Shown here piece by piece: positions 7,516-14,883 of a stretch of 64,000 nucleotides of DNA. Source of the DNA: Pelagimonas sp. (GTDB lineage Bacteria; Pseudomonadota; Alphaproteobacteria; Rhodobacterales; Rhodobacteraceae). Made by a program: the position numbers and the translations under genes. The notes under the pieces were generated by a model that was given only the letters and a program-made list of their open reading frames with translations, was not told where the DNA came from and did no database searches. Each line of letters opens with the position of its first letter. Position 1 is the stretch's first letter. The stretch spans positions 20,394-84,393 of the forward strand of contig JAOARQ010000049.1 of assembly GCA_025210455.1 (NCBI GenBank), written 5' to 3'.

Positions 7516-8114
7516 CCCCTTCAGTTGTTGTTTTTGATATTGGCGGTGTGCTGGTGGACTGGCAGCCGCATCTGGCTTGGTCTGATGAGTTTGCCTCTCA
7601 GGCTGAAGCCGAGGCCTTTATGCAGCGCAGCGATTTCATAGCGCGCAATCTGCGCGGCGATGCGGGTGAACGCTTTTCCGATATGGCGCTGGAACTGGAT
7701 GATCCGGAAGATCAGCGCCGCTTTGCCGCCTATGTGGCGAACTTCGCCCAGACCGTGCGCCATGCGGTGCCGGGCACATGGGAGCTGGTGGATCGGCTGA
7801 AACAGCGCGGCGTGCCCATTCATGGCATCACCAACTGGTCAGCGGAAACCTGGCCCGAGGGGCTGAAATCGCACCCACGATTGGGCGAGATCTTTGGCAC
7901 GCTGGTGATTTCCGGTGTTGAAAAGATCATCAAGCCCGACGCACGCATCTTTGAGATGCTCTGCGCCCGCGCCGGGGTGTTGCCCGCTGACTGCGTTTTC
8001 ATTGATGACAGTCTGAAAAACGTCGAAGGGGCCCGTGCTGCTGGCATGGACGCCATTCATTTCACCTCAGCCGATGCGCTGGAACAGGCACTGCAAGAGC
8101 GGGGGCTGCTATGA
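7512..8114 (+). CDS. HAD-superfamily sugar-phosphatase-like protein inserted between phnI and phnJ
   Basis: A 200 aa HAD subfamily IA hydrolase. Motif I is VVFDIGGVLVDW, motif II ITNWS, motif III KIIKPDARIF and motif IV VFIDDSLKNVEGA. The D-x-G-G-V form of motif I resembles YihX, an alpha-D-glucose 1-phosphate phosphatase, and not the D-x-D form of nucleotidases. It is embedded with ATGA-type overlaps on both sides (phnI 7512-7515, phnJ 8111-8114), so it is translated with the lyase core. It is not part of the classical phn gene set. A role in dephosphorylating ribose 1- or 1,5-phosphates from C-P lyase is inferred from family and place. Confidence 0.8.
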   Translation: MTPSVVVFDIGGVLVDWQPHLAWSDEFASQAEAEAFMQRSDFIARNLRGDAGERFSDMALELDDPEDQRRFAAYVANFAQTVRHAVPGTWELVDRLKQRGVPIHGITNWSAETWPEGLKSHPRLGEIFGTLVISGVEKIIKPDARIFEMLCARAGVLPADCVFIDDSLKNVEGARAAGMDAIHFTSADALEQALQERGLL

Positions 8115-8977
8115 GCGACTACAACTTTGCCTATCTGGATGAACAGACCAAACGCATGATCCGCCGCGCAATCCTGAAAGGTCTGGCCATTCCGGGCTAT
8201 CAGGTGCCTTTTGCCTCGCGCGAGATGCCTATGCCTTATGGCTGGGGTACTGGCGGGGTGCAGGTTTCGGCAGCAACGCTGACCCCCGATGACACCTTTA
8301 AGGTGATTGATCAGGGGGCAGATGACACCACCAATGCGGTGTCGATCCGCAAGTTCTTTGAACGTACCGCAGGGGTGACCACAACCGAGGAAACCACGCA
8401 GGCCAGCGTGATCCAGACCCGCCACCGCATCCCCGAAGCCGAGCTGCGCGAGGATCAGATCCTTGTCTATCAGGTGCCGATCCCGGAACCGCTGCGCTTT
8501 CTGGAGCCCTCTGAGGTGGAAACCCGCAAGATGCACAGCCTTGAGGAATATGGTCTGATGCATGTGAAGCTTTATGAAGACATCGCCCGCCACGGCGCGA
8601 TTGCCACCTCATATGCCTATCCGGTCAAGGTAGAGGGGCGCTATGTGATGGACCCGTCACCGATCCCGAAATTCGATAATCCTAAAATGGAAATGCCCGC
8701 CATCCAGCTGTTTGGCGCGGGTCGGGAACAGCGGATCTATGCCCTGCCGCCTTACACACAGGTTGTCAGTCTTGATTTCGATGACTTCCCCTTTGAAGCT
8801 TCAAAGGCGGATTCAGCATGTGATTTGTGCGGGGCGGAAGACAGCTATCTGGATGAAGTCATTGTGGATGATGCCGGGGGTCGAATGTTTGTCTGCTCGG
8901 ATACCGATTATTGCCGCTGCCGTCGCGAGGCGGGTTTTCAGGGCAAACAGCTTGCCGCAGCAGGAGAGGTGGCGTGA
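8111..8977 (+). CDS. phnJ: PhnJ, radical SAM C-P lyase
   Basis: A 288 aa catalytic subunit that cleaves the C-P bond of alpha-D-ribose 1-methylphosphonate 5-phosphate with a 4Fe-4S cluster and S-adenosylmethionine. Cysteines 237, 240, 262 and 268 have exactly the spacing of the four conserved Cys of E. coli PhnJ (Cx2C, x21, Cx5C) inside SYLDEVIVDDAGGRMFVCSD. The N-terminal part (YNFAYLDEQTKRMIRRAILKG, PYGWGTGG) is also canonical. All residues needed for activity appear present. The stop overlaps the phnK ATG at 8977. Confidence 0.96.
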   Translation: MSDYNFAYLDEQTKRMIRRAILKGLAIPGYQVPFASREMPMPYGWGTGGVQVSAATLTPDDTFKVIDQGADDTTNAVSIRKFFERTAGVTTTEETTQASVIQTRHRIPEAELREDQILVYQVPIPEPLRFLEPSEVETRKMHSLEEYGLMHVKLYEDIARHGAIATSYAYPVKVEGRYVMDPSPIPKFDNPKMEMPAIQLFGAGREQRIYALPPYTQVVSLDFDDFPFEASKADSACDLCGAEDSYLDEVIVDDAGGRMFVCSDTDYCRCRREAGFQGKQLAAAGEVA

Positions 8978-9753
8978 TGGATCAGAGACCATTGTTTTCA
9001 GTCCGTGGGGTCAACAAGTTCTACGGCACGCGCATCGGCTGCGCCGATGTGTCATTCGATCTTTATCCCGGTGAGGTGATGGGGATCGTCGGCGAAAGTG
9101 GCTCGGGGAAATCGACGCTGCTGAACTGTCTGGCCGGTCATCTGGCCCCCGACGCGGGTGAGGTGCTGTTTGATACCAGAGCCGATGGGATGAAAGACAC
9201 GGTGACCATGTCCGAGCCGGAACGCCGGATGTTGTCGCGCACGGATTGGGCCTTCGTGCATCAGCATGCCCGCGATGGGCTGCGGATGAACGTCAGCGCG
9301 GGCGGCAATGTGGGTGAACGCCTGATGGCGGTTGGTGCGCGTCACTACGGTGACATTCGCGAAACCGCGATTGACTGGTTGGGCCGGGTTGAGATCAGTG
9401 AGACCCGTGTTGACGACCGCCCCAGCGCCTTTTCCGGTGGGATGCAGCAGCGCCTGCAGATCGCCCGCAATCTGGTGACTGGGCCGAGGCTGGTCTTTAT
9501 GGATGAGCCGACCGGGGGGCTGGATGTATCGGTGCAGGCACGTCTGCTGGATCTGCTGCGCAGCCTTGTGCGCGAAATGGGGCTGAGCGCCATCATCGTC
9601 ACCCATGATCTGGCGGTTGTGCGCCTGTTGGCGGATCGCCTGATGGTGATGAAAGACGGACATGTGGTGGAGAACGGGCTGACTGATCAGGTGCTGGACG
9701 ATCCACAGCATGCCTATACACAGTTGCTGGTGTCCAGCGTGCTGCAAGTTTGA
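8977..9753 (+). CDS. phnK: PhnK, C-P lyase ABC-type ATPase
   Basis: A 258 aa ATPase that docks on PhnJ in the core complex; it is not a transporter subunit. The start is ATG 8977 (MDQRPLFSVRGVNKFYG), overlapping the phnJ stop by one base. An upstream in-frame start at 8911 lies inside phnJ and is rejected. Walker A is GESGSGKS (39-46), the signature FSGGMQQRLQIARNL, Walker B RLVFMDEPTGGLD, and the switch His sits in THDLAV. Length and sequence match PhnK. Confidence 0.94.
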   Translation: MDQRPLFSVRGVNKFYGTRIGCADVSFDLYPGEVMGIVGESGSGKSTLLNCLAGHLAPDAGEVLFDTRADGMKDTVTMSEPERRMLSRTDWAFVHQHARDGLRMNVSAGGNVGERLMAVGARHYGDIRETAIDWLGRVEISETRVDDRPSAFSGGMQQRLQIARNLVTGPRLVFMDEPTGGLDVSVQARLLDLLRSLVREMGLSAIIVTHDLAVVRLLADRLMVMKDGHVVENGLTDQVLDDPQHAYTQLLVSSVLQV

Positions 9754-9756
9754 TGT

Positions 9757-9808
9757 GGGAGGCTGGGGCTCTGCCCCAGACCCCGAGGTATTTATGGACC
9801 AAAGAAAC
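9757..9808 (+). repeat. REP-like GC-rich hairpin element between phnK and phnL
   Basis: CTGGGGC (9763-9769) pairs with GCCCCAG (9773-9779), followed by ACCCCGAGGTATTTATGG and an AAAGAAA tail. The only other copy seen in the window, in opposite orientation, is at 54011-54071 after another gene. The pattern (GC hairpin, then CCCnGAGTATTT-TGG-AAAGA) looks like a dispersed intergenic repeat of the kind common in roseobacters; this last point is from memory. It could modulate the phnK to phnL message. Confidence 0.5.
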
Positions 9809-9809
9809 C

Positions 9810-10493
9810 ATGATTGAGATTTCGAACGTGTCGAAGACCTTTACGCTGCACAATCAGGGCAGTGCGGTTATTCGGGTGATGGAGGGGGCCACGCTGAGTG
9901 TGGCACCCGGGGAATGTGTTGCGTTGACCGGTGAGTCAGGTGCTGGGAAATCAACGCTGATGCGGATGATCTATGGCAACTATCTGGCGGCTTCGGGCAG
10001 GATCGTGATTGGGGATGTGGATGTGGCGCAGGCTGAGCCGCGTGAGATCATCCGTCTGCGGCGCGAAGTCTTGGGCTATGTCAGCCAGTTCCTGCGGGTG
10101 GTGCCCCGTGTGCCAACGCTGGATGTTGTGGCTGAGCCTTTGCTGGCACTGGGTCGTGATCCGGGCGAGGCGCGGGAGGTGGCGCGGGATTTGTTGGAGC
10201 GTCTGCGCATCCCCGAACGCCTTTGGGGGTTGTCCCCCACAACCTTTTCTGGGGGCGAGCAGCAGCGGGTGAATATTGCCCGTGGCTTTGCCCATGGCTA
10301 TCCCGCGATGTTGCTGGATGAACCCACTGCCTCTTTGGATGCGCAGAATCGCGAGACAGTGCTGAGCCTGATCGAAGAGGCCAAGGGCCGTGGGGCAGCG
10401 ATCATTGGTATTTTCCATGACGAGGCGGCGCGGGATCGTGTTTGCGATCGCGAAGTGAATGTGTCGGGCTTTACCCCCGGGATGGCCGCATGA
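9810..10493 (+). CDS. phnL: PhnL, C-P lyase ABC-type ATPase
   Basis: A 227 aa second ABC-type ATPase required for the ribose transfer step. The start chosen is ATG 9810 (MIEISNVSKTF), which gives the family length. The longer frame from 9750 would translate the hairpin element and add an atypical leader. Walker A is GESGAGKST, the signature FSGGEQQRVNIARGF, and Walker B AMLLDEPTASLD, with the switch His in IFHDEAAR. The stop overlaps the phnN ATG by 4 bases. Confidence 0.92.
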   Translation: MIEISNVSKTFTLHNQGSAVIRVMEGATLSVAPGECVALTGESGAGKSTLMRMIYGNYLAASGRIVIGDVDVAQAEPREIIRLRREVLGYVSQFLRVVPRVPTLDVVAEPLLALGRDPGEAREVARDLLERLRIPERLWGLSPTTFSGGEQQRVNIARGFAHGYPAMLLDEPTASLDAQNRETVLSLIEEAKGRGAAIIGIFHDEAARDRVCDREVNVSGFTPGMAA

Positions 10494-11044
10494 GACCGAA
10501 GCAGGCTCGGGGTCGGTTCATTGCCGTTGTTGGTCCCTCTGGGGTTGGTAAGGATAGCGTCATGATGGCGCTAGCCGAGATGGGCAATTTTGCGCTGTTG
10601 CGCCGGGTGATCACACGGGATCCTGATGCGGGTGGCGAGGATTATATCCCCATTGATCTTGCGCGCTTTGAGGCGATGGAGGCGGAAGGCGCTTTTGCGC
10701 TGAGCTGGCGGGCGCATGGTCTGGCCTATGGGGTGCCTGTTTCGGTGTGCGAACAATTGGATAAAGGTGTGGATGTGCTGGTGAACTTGTCGCGGACTGT
10801 TCTGGAAGAGGCGCGTGATAAGTTTCCGGGGTTTGTAACGCTGCTTTTGACAGCCCCGGCAGAGGTGCTGGCGGCGCGGTTGGCCGGTCGCGGGCGCGAA
10901 AGCACAGAGGAAATCGCGCGCCGTCTTGAGCGGGCCGAATTCACCTTGGCGTCGGGCTTGCCGGTTATTGAGGTGTCAAATGACGGCCCGCTAGAGCAGA
11001 CCGTTGTGCGCATTCTTGATGCGCTTCAGGCTGAGAGGGTGTAG
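10490..11044 (+). CDS. phnN: PhnN, ribose 1,5-bisphosphate phosphokinase
   Basis: A 184 aa guanylate-kinase-like P-loop kinase that converts ribose 1,5-bisphosphate to PRPP, linking C-P lyase products to nucleotide synthesis. ATG 10490 overlaps the phnL stop (ATGA). Walker A is VGPSGVGKDS. RRVITRDPDAGGEDY is the substrate loop, and SWRAHGLAYGVP and RLAGRGRESTEEIARRL (lid) are family blocks. Its 3' end overlaps the 3' end of the convergent DUF1045 gene by 19 bases. It closes the plus-strand phnG-N operon. Confidence 0.92.
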   Translation: MRPKQARGRFIAVVGPSGVGKDSVMMALAEMGNFALLRRVITRDPDAGGEDYIPIDLARFEAMEAEGAFALSWRAHGLAYGVPVSVCEQLDKGVDVLVNLSRTVLEEARDKFPGFVTLLLTAPAEVLAARLAGRGRESTEEIARRLERAEFTLASGLPVIEVSNDGPLEQTVVRILDALQAERV

Positions 11045-11712
11045 CGGTGCAATTCGTGGAACATGCCGTTTTCGTCTTCTCCGCACAGGGTCAGCGCGTC
11101 GATCACGAAGGGTTTGGGCAAGAGAGGCGTCAGCACCGGTTGCAGTGCAGTTTCAACCTGCAGGGTCTGGGCTTTGGGCAGTTTGCCGGTCAATGTGAGG
11201 TGGAATTTGAATTCCTCCATCACATAAGGATAGCCCCATTGCATCAGCAGTTCATCCTGGCGCGGGGTCAGGTTCGCCGCACGGCGGCGTTCCAGATCAG
11301 CCGGGGTCAGGGGCGCGCGAAACGGGTCGAGCGCTTTGACCGTATTGGCGGCCAGATCGGCAAGCGGCGTCTGATCGCCGGCAATGGTCAGGGCCAGAAA
11401 ACGCCCCAGCCGGGTCAGTTCAAGACCGTCCAGCGCAAAGGCGCTTTGCTGGGCGCAAAAGATTTTGAACCCGTCCTTGAGGGTTTCAAATGTTTGCCCC
11501 TGCGCCAGACGAAATGGCGGTTTGATCGTGCCGTGCAGCCCGTATTTACGCGGGGTGGCGGTGATCTCATGGGCAGGCGCAGGCAGCCCATCAATAAGTG
11601 GCGCGTTGGGGCGTTCGCCGGTGGCGGCATTCCAGCCCAGCCAGGCAGCGCCAAATTCGGACAACGGCCCTTTGGGCAAAGTGAAATAGATCGCATATCT
11701 GGAGAATGTCAT
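11026..11712 (-). CDS. DUF1045 phosphonate-associated protein, 2H-phosphoesterase-like
   Basis: A 228 aa member of the phosphonate-operon family DUF1045. The start is MTFSRYAIYFTLP at 11712. Two HxT motifs, LHGTIKPPF and FHLTLTG, are the signature of 2H phosphoesterases, whose members open cyclic phosphates. Because phnP is not in this window, it could open 5-phosphoribosyl 1,2-cyclic phosphate, the product of PhnJ. That is inference. It runs against phnN (19-base 3' overlap) and is divergent from phnM copy 2, with only 40 bases between their starts. Confidence 0.85.
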   Translation of the reverse strand: MTFSRYAIYFTLPKGPLSEFGAAWLGWNAATGERPNAPLIDGLPAPAHEITATPRKYGLHGTIKPPFRLAQGQTFETLKDGFKIFCAQQSAFALDGLELTRLGRFLALTIAGDQTPLADLAANTVKALDPFRAPLTPADLERRRAANLTPRQDELLMQWGYPYVMEEFKFHLTLTGKLPKAQTLQVETALQPVLTPLLPKPFVIDALTLCGEDENGMFHELHRYTLSA

Positions 11713-11752
11713 GACAACCTTGCTTTCTAGGGGCTCTGTTTCTGAGGGGCCT

Positions 11753-12919
11753 ATGCCGGATGAGGGTAACGCTGGCGTGACAAACGCCTTTACATTGGCG
11801 AATGCCATGCTGGTTCTGCCAAAGACAACCCATCTTGGCTGGGTCCGGGTGGAAAATGGCCTGATTGCCGAGATGGGGCAGGGAGCGGAGGTGCCCAAAG
11901 GCGCGATTGACTGCGGTGGAGATTACGTCGCGCCTGGTCTGATCGAATTGCACACCGACAATCTGGAGCGCCATATTGAACCGCGTCCGGGTGTGGACTG
12001 GCCCCATGCTGCCGCCATTGTGGCCCATGACGCCGAGCTGGCCTCGACCGGGATCACCACGGTGTTTGATGCGATGCGTGTCGGATCCATACCCAGCGGC
12101 AAGGGGCGCTATATCAAATATGCGCGTGCGCTGACTTCTGAGCTGCTGGAGCTGCGCGAAAAAGACATGCTCAAGATCAGTCACTATCTGCACCTGCGCG
12201 CAGAAATCTGTTCCGAGACACTGGCCGAGGAACTGGCTGAGTTTGGGCCCGAAGATCGCGTTGGTATTGTGTCGATGATGGATCACACACCGGGGCAGCG
12301 GCAGTTCCGCGACATCAATAAGCTAGAGCAATACGTGAAGTCCAAGCGGGGCATGTCTGACGCGGAGTTTCAGGACCATGTGGTCAATCTGAAAGAGCTG
12401 CGTGTGCGCAATGGCGACAGGCACGAGGCGGCAACGGTTTCTGAGGCAGCGCGGTTTGGGGCCACTTTGGCCAGCCATGATGATACCACCCGCGCGCAGG
12501 TGGAAACATCGGCCGGGTATGGCATCCATCTGGCGGAATTCCCCACCACGGTAGATGCAGCGCAGGCCTGTCACGATCACGGGATTGCGGTGATGATGGG
12601 CGCGCCCAATCTGATCCGTGGGGGATCGCATTCAGGCAATGTGGCCGCAAGCGAACTGGCCGAGCTGGGGCTGCTGGATATTGTTTCGTCTGATTATGTG
12701 CCCGCAGCGCTGTTGCTGGCGGCGATCAAGCTGGGTGAGATCTGGGAAGATATGCCGCGCGGGATCGCCACAGTGACCAGCACACCGGCCAAGGCGGTTG
12801 GCCTGACGGATCGCGGTACACTTGCGCAGGGATTGCGCGCGGATCTGGTGCGGTTTGGGGTCAGCGCCCATGTGCCGCTGCTGCGCGGGGTCTGGTCGCG
12901 CGGCAATCAGGTCGCCTGA
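11753..12919 (+). CDS. phnM: PhnM, copy 2, alpha-D-ribose 1-methylphosphonate 5-triphosphate diphosphatase
   Basis: A 388 aa amidohydrolase with the canonical PhnM motif IELHTDNLERHIEPRPGVDWP. It also has DAMRVGS, MMDHTPGQRQFRD, LASHDDTTRAQV, MGAPNLIRGGSHSGN and SDYVPAA. The start at ATG 11753 is preceded by GAGGGG at good spacing; a start at 11711 would overlap the DUF1045 start and add an unrelated leader. The reaction releases pyrophosphate to give ribose 1-methylphosphonate 5-phosphate, the PhnJ substrate. This copy is the one expected to serve the lyase. It is followed by a strong hairpin. Confidence 0.92.
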   Translation: MPDEGNAGVTNAFTLANAMLVLPKTTHLGWVRVENGLIAEMGQGAEVPKGAIDCGGDYVAPGLIELHTDNLERHIEPRPGVDWPHAAAIVAHDAELASTGITTVFDAMRVGSIPSGKGRYIKYARALTSELLELREKDMLKISHYLHLRAEICSETLAEELAEFGPEDRVGIVSMMDHTPGQRQFRDINKLEQYVKSKRGMSDAEFQDHVVNLKELRVRNGDRHEAATVSEAARFGATLASHDDTTRAQVETSAGYGIHLAEFPTTVDAAQACHDHGIAVMMGAPNLIRGGSHSGNVAASELAELGLLDIVSSDYVPAALLLAAIKLGEIWEDMPRGIATVTSTPAKAVGLTDRGTLAQGLRADLVRFGVSAHVPLLRGVWSRGNQVA

Positions 12920-12926
12920 ATAAAAG

Positions 12927-12960
12927 ACCAGCCCCAACCGGAAAGAGTGTTGGGGCTGGT
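12927..12960. terminator. Bidirectional terminator between phnM copy 2 and the outer membrane protein gene
   Basis: ACCAGCCCCAAC (12927-12938) pairs perfectly with GTTGGGGCTGGT (12949-12960). On the minus strand the stem is followed by CTTTTATT, so it best serves the minus-strand gene ending at 12995. On the plus strand the tail is weaker (CCGTCTTTG). Confidence 0.75.
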
Positions 12961-12994
12961 CCGTCTTTGCGCCTGCGAGGATTGGGCGCAGAGA

Positions 12995-13663
12995 TCAGAA
13001 CTGGAAGCGCAAACCAAAGTTCACATTGGCGCGGCTCAGGTCATCGCTGACCCGGGCGGTGGTGCCATTGGGGGCGGTGCGGGTGCTTTCCACATCAAAG
13101 CTGCGCAGGAACCGCACATCTGAAAACAGCGATACACCGTCGCTGACTTCATAGGCCCCGCCCACGATCAGCTGGGCCGCCAGAGCTTCGTCCTGACCGG
13201 TGATGGTGACATTTCGGCCATAGGAAATGCCGTGATCAACAAAATCCACACCCAGACCGGCGCCGACATAGGGCGTCAGGCGCGACTGGGTTTTGAAATC
13301 TGCCAGCACATTGGCAAACAACCGTGTTGAGCGAATGTCACCCCCCACATTGCCTTCGTTGCCGACACCATTGCCGGAAAAGTCGACTGTATTTGCCTCG
13401 TTCCGGCTAAAGGATAGTTCGACTTCGCCGCGCAGCGCATAGGTGTCATTCGAGAGGCCCGAGAAGTACCGCCCGATTGACACACCTGCGGAATAGCCGT
13501 CGTCAAAACCTGTATCGACCGTGCGGTTTGCACCACCGATGGTGCCGGAAAACGTGCTGTCCTGCAGGCGGTCAAAGCCGCCGTAAACCTGACCATAAAA
13601 ATCCTGAGCCGCAACCGGCGCGGCAACTGTCAGCGCAAGCGCGGCAACTGTCCATTTCAACAT
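12995..13663 (-). CDS. Outer membrane beta-barrel protein, Omp25/porin-like
   Basis: A 222 aa protein with a clear signal peptide (MLKWTVAALALTVAAPVAAQ, cleavage after AQA-like AAQ). It then shows alternating beta-strand pattern with Gly/Asn/Asp turns and ends in RFQF, the aromatic C-terminus recognised by BamA. Strands such as YGQVYGGFDRLQDS, YSAGVSIGRYF, RLTPYVGAGLGVDF and ANVNFGLRFQF fit an eight-stranded OmpA/Omp25-type barrel. Exact function is unknown. It is convergent with phnM copy 2 and shares the terminator. Confidence 0.75.
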   Translation of the reverse strand: MLKWTVAALALTVAAPVAAQDFYGQVYGGFDRLQDSTFSGTIGGANRTVDTGFDDGYSAGVSIGRYFSGLSNDTYALRGEVELSFSRNEANTVDFSGNGVGNEGNVGGDIRSTRLFANVLADFKTQSRLTPYVGAGLGVDFVDHGISYGRNVTITGQDEALAAQLIVGGAYEVSDGVSLFSDVRFLRSFDVESTRTAPNGTTARVSDDLSRANVNFGLRFQF

Positions 13664-14024
13664 TGGGGTAACCTTTCAACAGAGGGAGTAGAGAGAGATG
13701 CGCCCCTTGTGCCTGCCGGGCTGGGCAGGGTCACTTAAACTATGCTCACGCGGCAGTCGGCGGTTGTGATCGCATAGTTTGCGCCGCTCACGCGTTGGGG
13801 CGCGCTGAGGGCGCTGAGGGCAGGGAATTCCCACTTGCACAGGCGTCAGAACCGTCACAGCCTGTGCACGCATTTGAGAGGACAGGTTTTGAAAGGTACA
13901 GAAAATATCTGGCACGATGACCTTTTGGGGTTCCAGGACATCGGCCATAGCTTTGGCAATCTTGTGCGCAGCTTTGACGAATCGCGGGCGATTTCAATCG
14001 AGGCTAGATTTCAGAAGGTCAGGC
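13664..14024. other. Intergenic, no gene recognised
   Basis: About 360 bases upstream of the outer membrane protein. Short open frames on both strands have atypical composition and no recognisable motifs. It presumably contains the promoter of the minus-strand barrel gene. I see no repeat or RNA structure. Confidence 0.4.
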
Positions 14025-14540
14025 TTAGCCTACGCTGTGAGCCTCCAACGCTTCCTTAAGGGCCTGATGCGCCTTTTCGATCTGCTGTTCAGTCAAGCCA
14101 TCAGCCGCAGTAATCCGCCTGTCCCCGAACTCAAGATAGACCCGGTAGAACACCGCAGACCAGCTGCCGCTTTTCTCCCATCCGATCCCTTCGATGTCTT
14201 CTCGGGCGTAGAGCTTGCTATCAATCTCTACTCCGGTATCTGAAACAACGATTTTGCGCTCGGTCTTCTTTGTTGCGAAGCGGCGGGTGCCGTACAAACC
14301 AAGCGCGGACAAGAGAAAGACAACTGCGCCGCCTGTACGCATTTGCCCGCCGATTGCCCGACTGTCAAAAAGCCCGGCAAGAAAGGCAAAGCTGGAAATT
14401 GCCAATGCAACGCCAAACACAACAAGCGGGATCATCGCCACTAAAGACCGTGTTTGTGATGCACACAGAATATGAACAACACTGGCGTTTTCGGTGGTTT
14501 CAATGGAAATATCGCGTGTGGCGCGCAATGGTTCAGACAT
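14025..14540 (-). CDS. Small membrane protein with cytoplasmic PH-like domain, unknown function
   Basis: A 171 aa protein. The N-terminus is polar, two hydrophobic helices lie at about residues 33-58 and 70-88 (VAMIPLVVFGVALAISS; AVVFLLSALGLYG), and a C-terminal domain of about 80 residues rich in beta-strands follows (KIVVSDTGVEIDSKLYAREDIEGIGWE, VYLEFGDRRITAADGLT), ending in an amphipathic helix. The layout resembles bacterial membrane PH-like (YdbS-type) proteins, but no named family is certain. It is divergent from rpsA, with about 340 bases between. Confidence 0.65.
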   Translation of the reverse strand: MSEPLRATRDISIETTENASVVHILCASQTRSLVAMIPLVVFGVALAISSFAFLAGLFDSRAIGGQMRTGGAVVFLLSALGLYGTRRFATKKTERKIVVSDTGVEIDSKLYAREDIEGIGWEKSGSWSAVFYRVYLEFGDRRITAADGLTEQQIEKAHQALKEALEAHSVG

Positions 14541-14663
14541 GTCAAATCCTTGAAAGAACAGCTGCTGCGAAGCTACTAAAAGAAGGAACAGCTGACAACT
14601 GAAAGGGTCAGTTTACAAGGCGCATTCTGGTCCGTGCGAAGCCTGCCCGTTCTTTCGCAATGC

Positions 14664-14692
14664 TTGACCTACGAGCGGCCTTCCCGTATACG
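14664..14692 (+). promoter_or_regulatory. Sigma-70-type promoter of rpsA
   Basis: TTGACC (14664-14669), a 17-base spacer, and TATACG (14687-14692) form a near-consensus housekeeping promoter about 190 bases upstream of the rpsA start. This implies a long 5' leader. Confidence 0.65.
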
Positions 14693-14740
14693 CGCGCCTG
14701 TTGATAAGGTGAAAACACCACAACACATGGTCGATGGGCA

Positions 14741-14770
14741 GGGTCGGGAGTCACTCCGGCCCTCTTTGTT
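14741..14770 (+). promoter_or_regulatory. Terminator-like hairpin in the rpsA leader
   Basis: GGGTCGG (14741-14747) pairs with CCGGCCC (14756-14762, one T-G pair) and is followed by TCTTTGTTTT. The hairpin is inside the leader expected from the promoter at 14664-14692, so it could attenuate rpsA. S1 is known to autoregulate its own mRNA in enterobacteria, but the mechanism here is inferred. Confidence 0.4.
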
Positions 14771-14883
14771 TTGTGTGTGCCGCACGATCATGGTGGTGAA
14801 CGGCCCAGTCAACCAACGCTAACCCAAGACCGGTGGAGACAACCGCCCGGCCAGAAAAACCTTTGCAAAGGATTAAACGCCAC

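Noticed and set aside
8911..8976. Extended start for PhnK
   Set aside because: It lies inside the conserved Cys-rich end of PhnJ in another frame; the ATG at 8977 overlaps the stop as elsewhere in this operon.
11707..11716. Palindrome TGTCATGACA spanning the DUF1045 and phnM copy 2 starts
   Set aside because: It contains a TGTCAT half-site, but the second half is inverted and not at 11-base spacing, so it is not a Pho box. It is explained by a start codon on the minus strand.
13676..13948. 90-codon minus-strand frame upstream of the outer membrane protein
   Set aside because: No recognisable motif, no good ribosome site, and an irregular amino acid composition.
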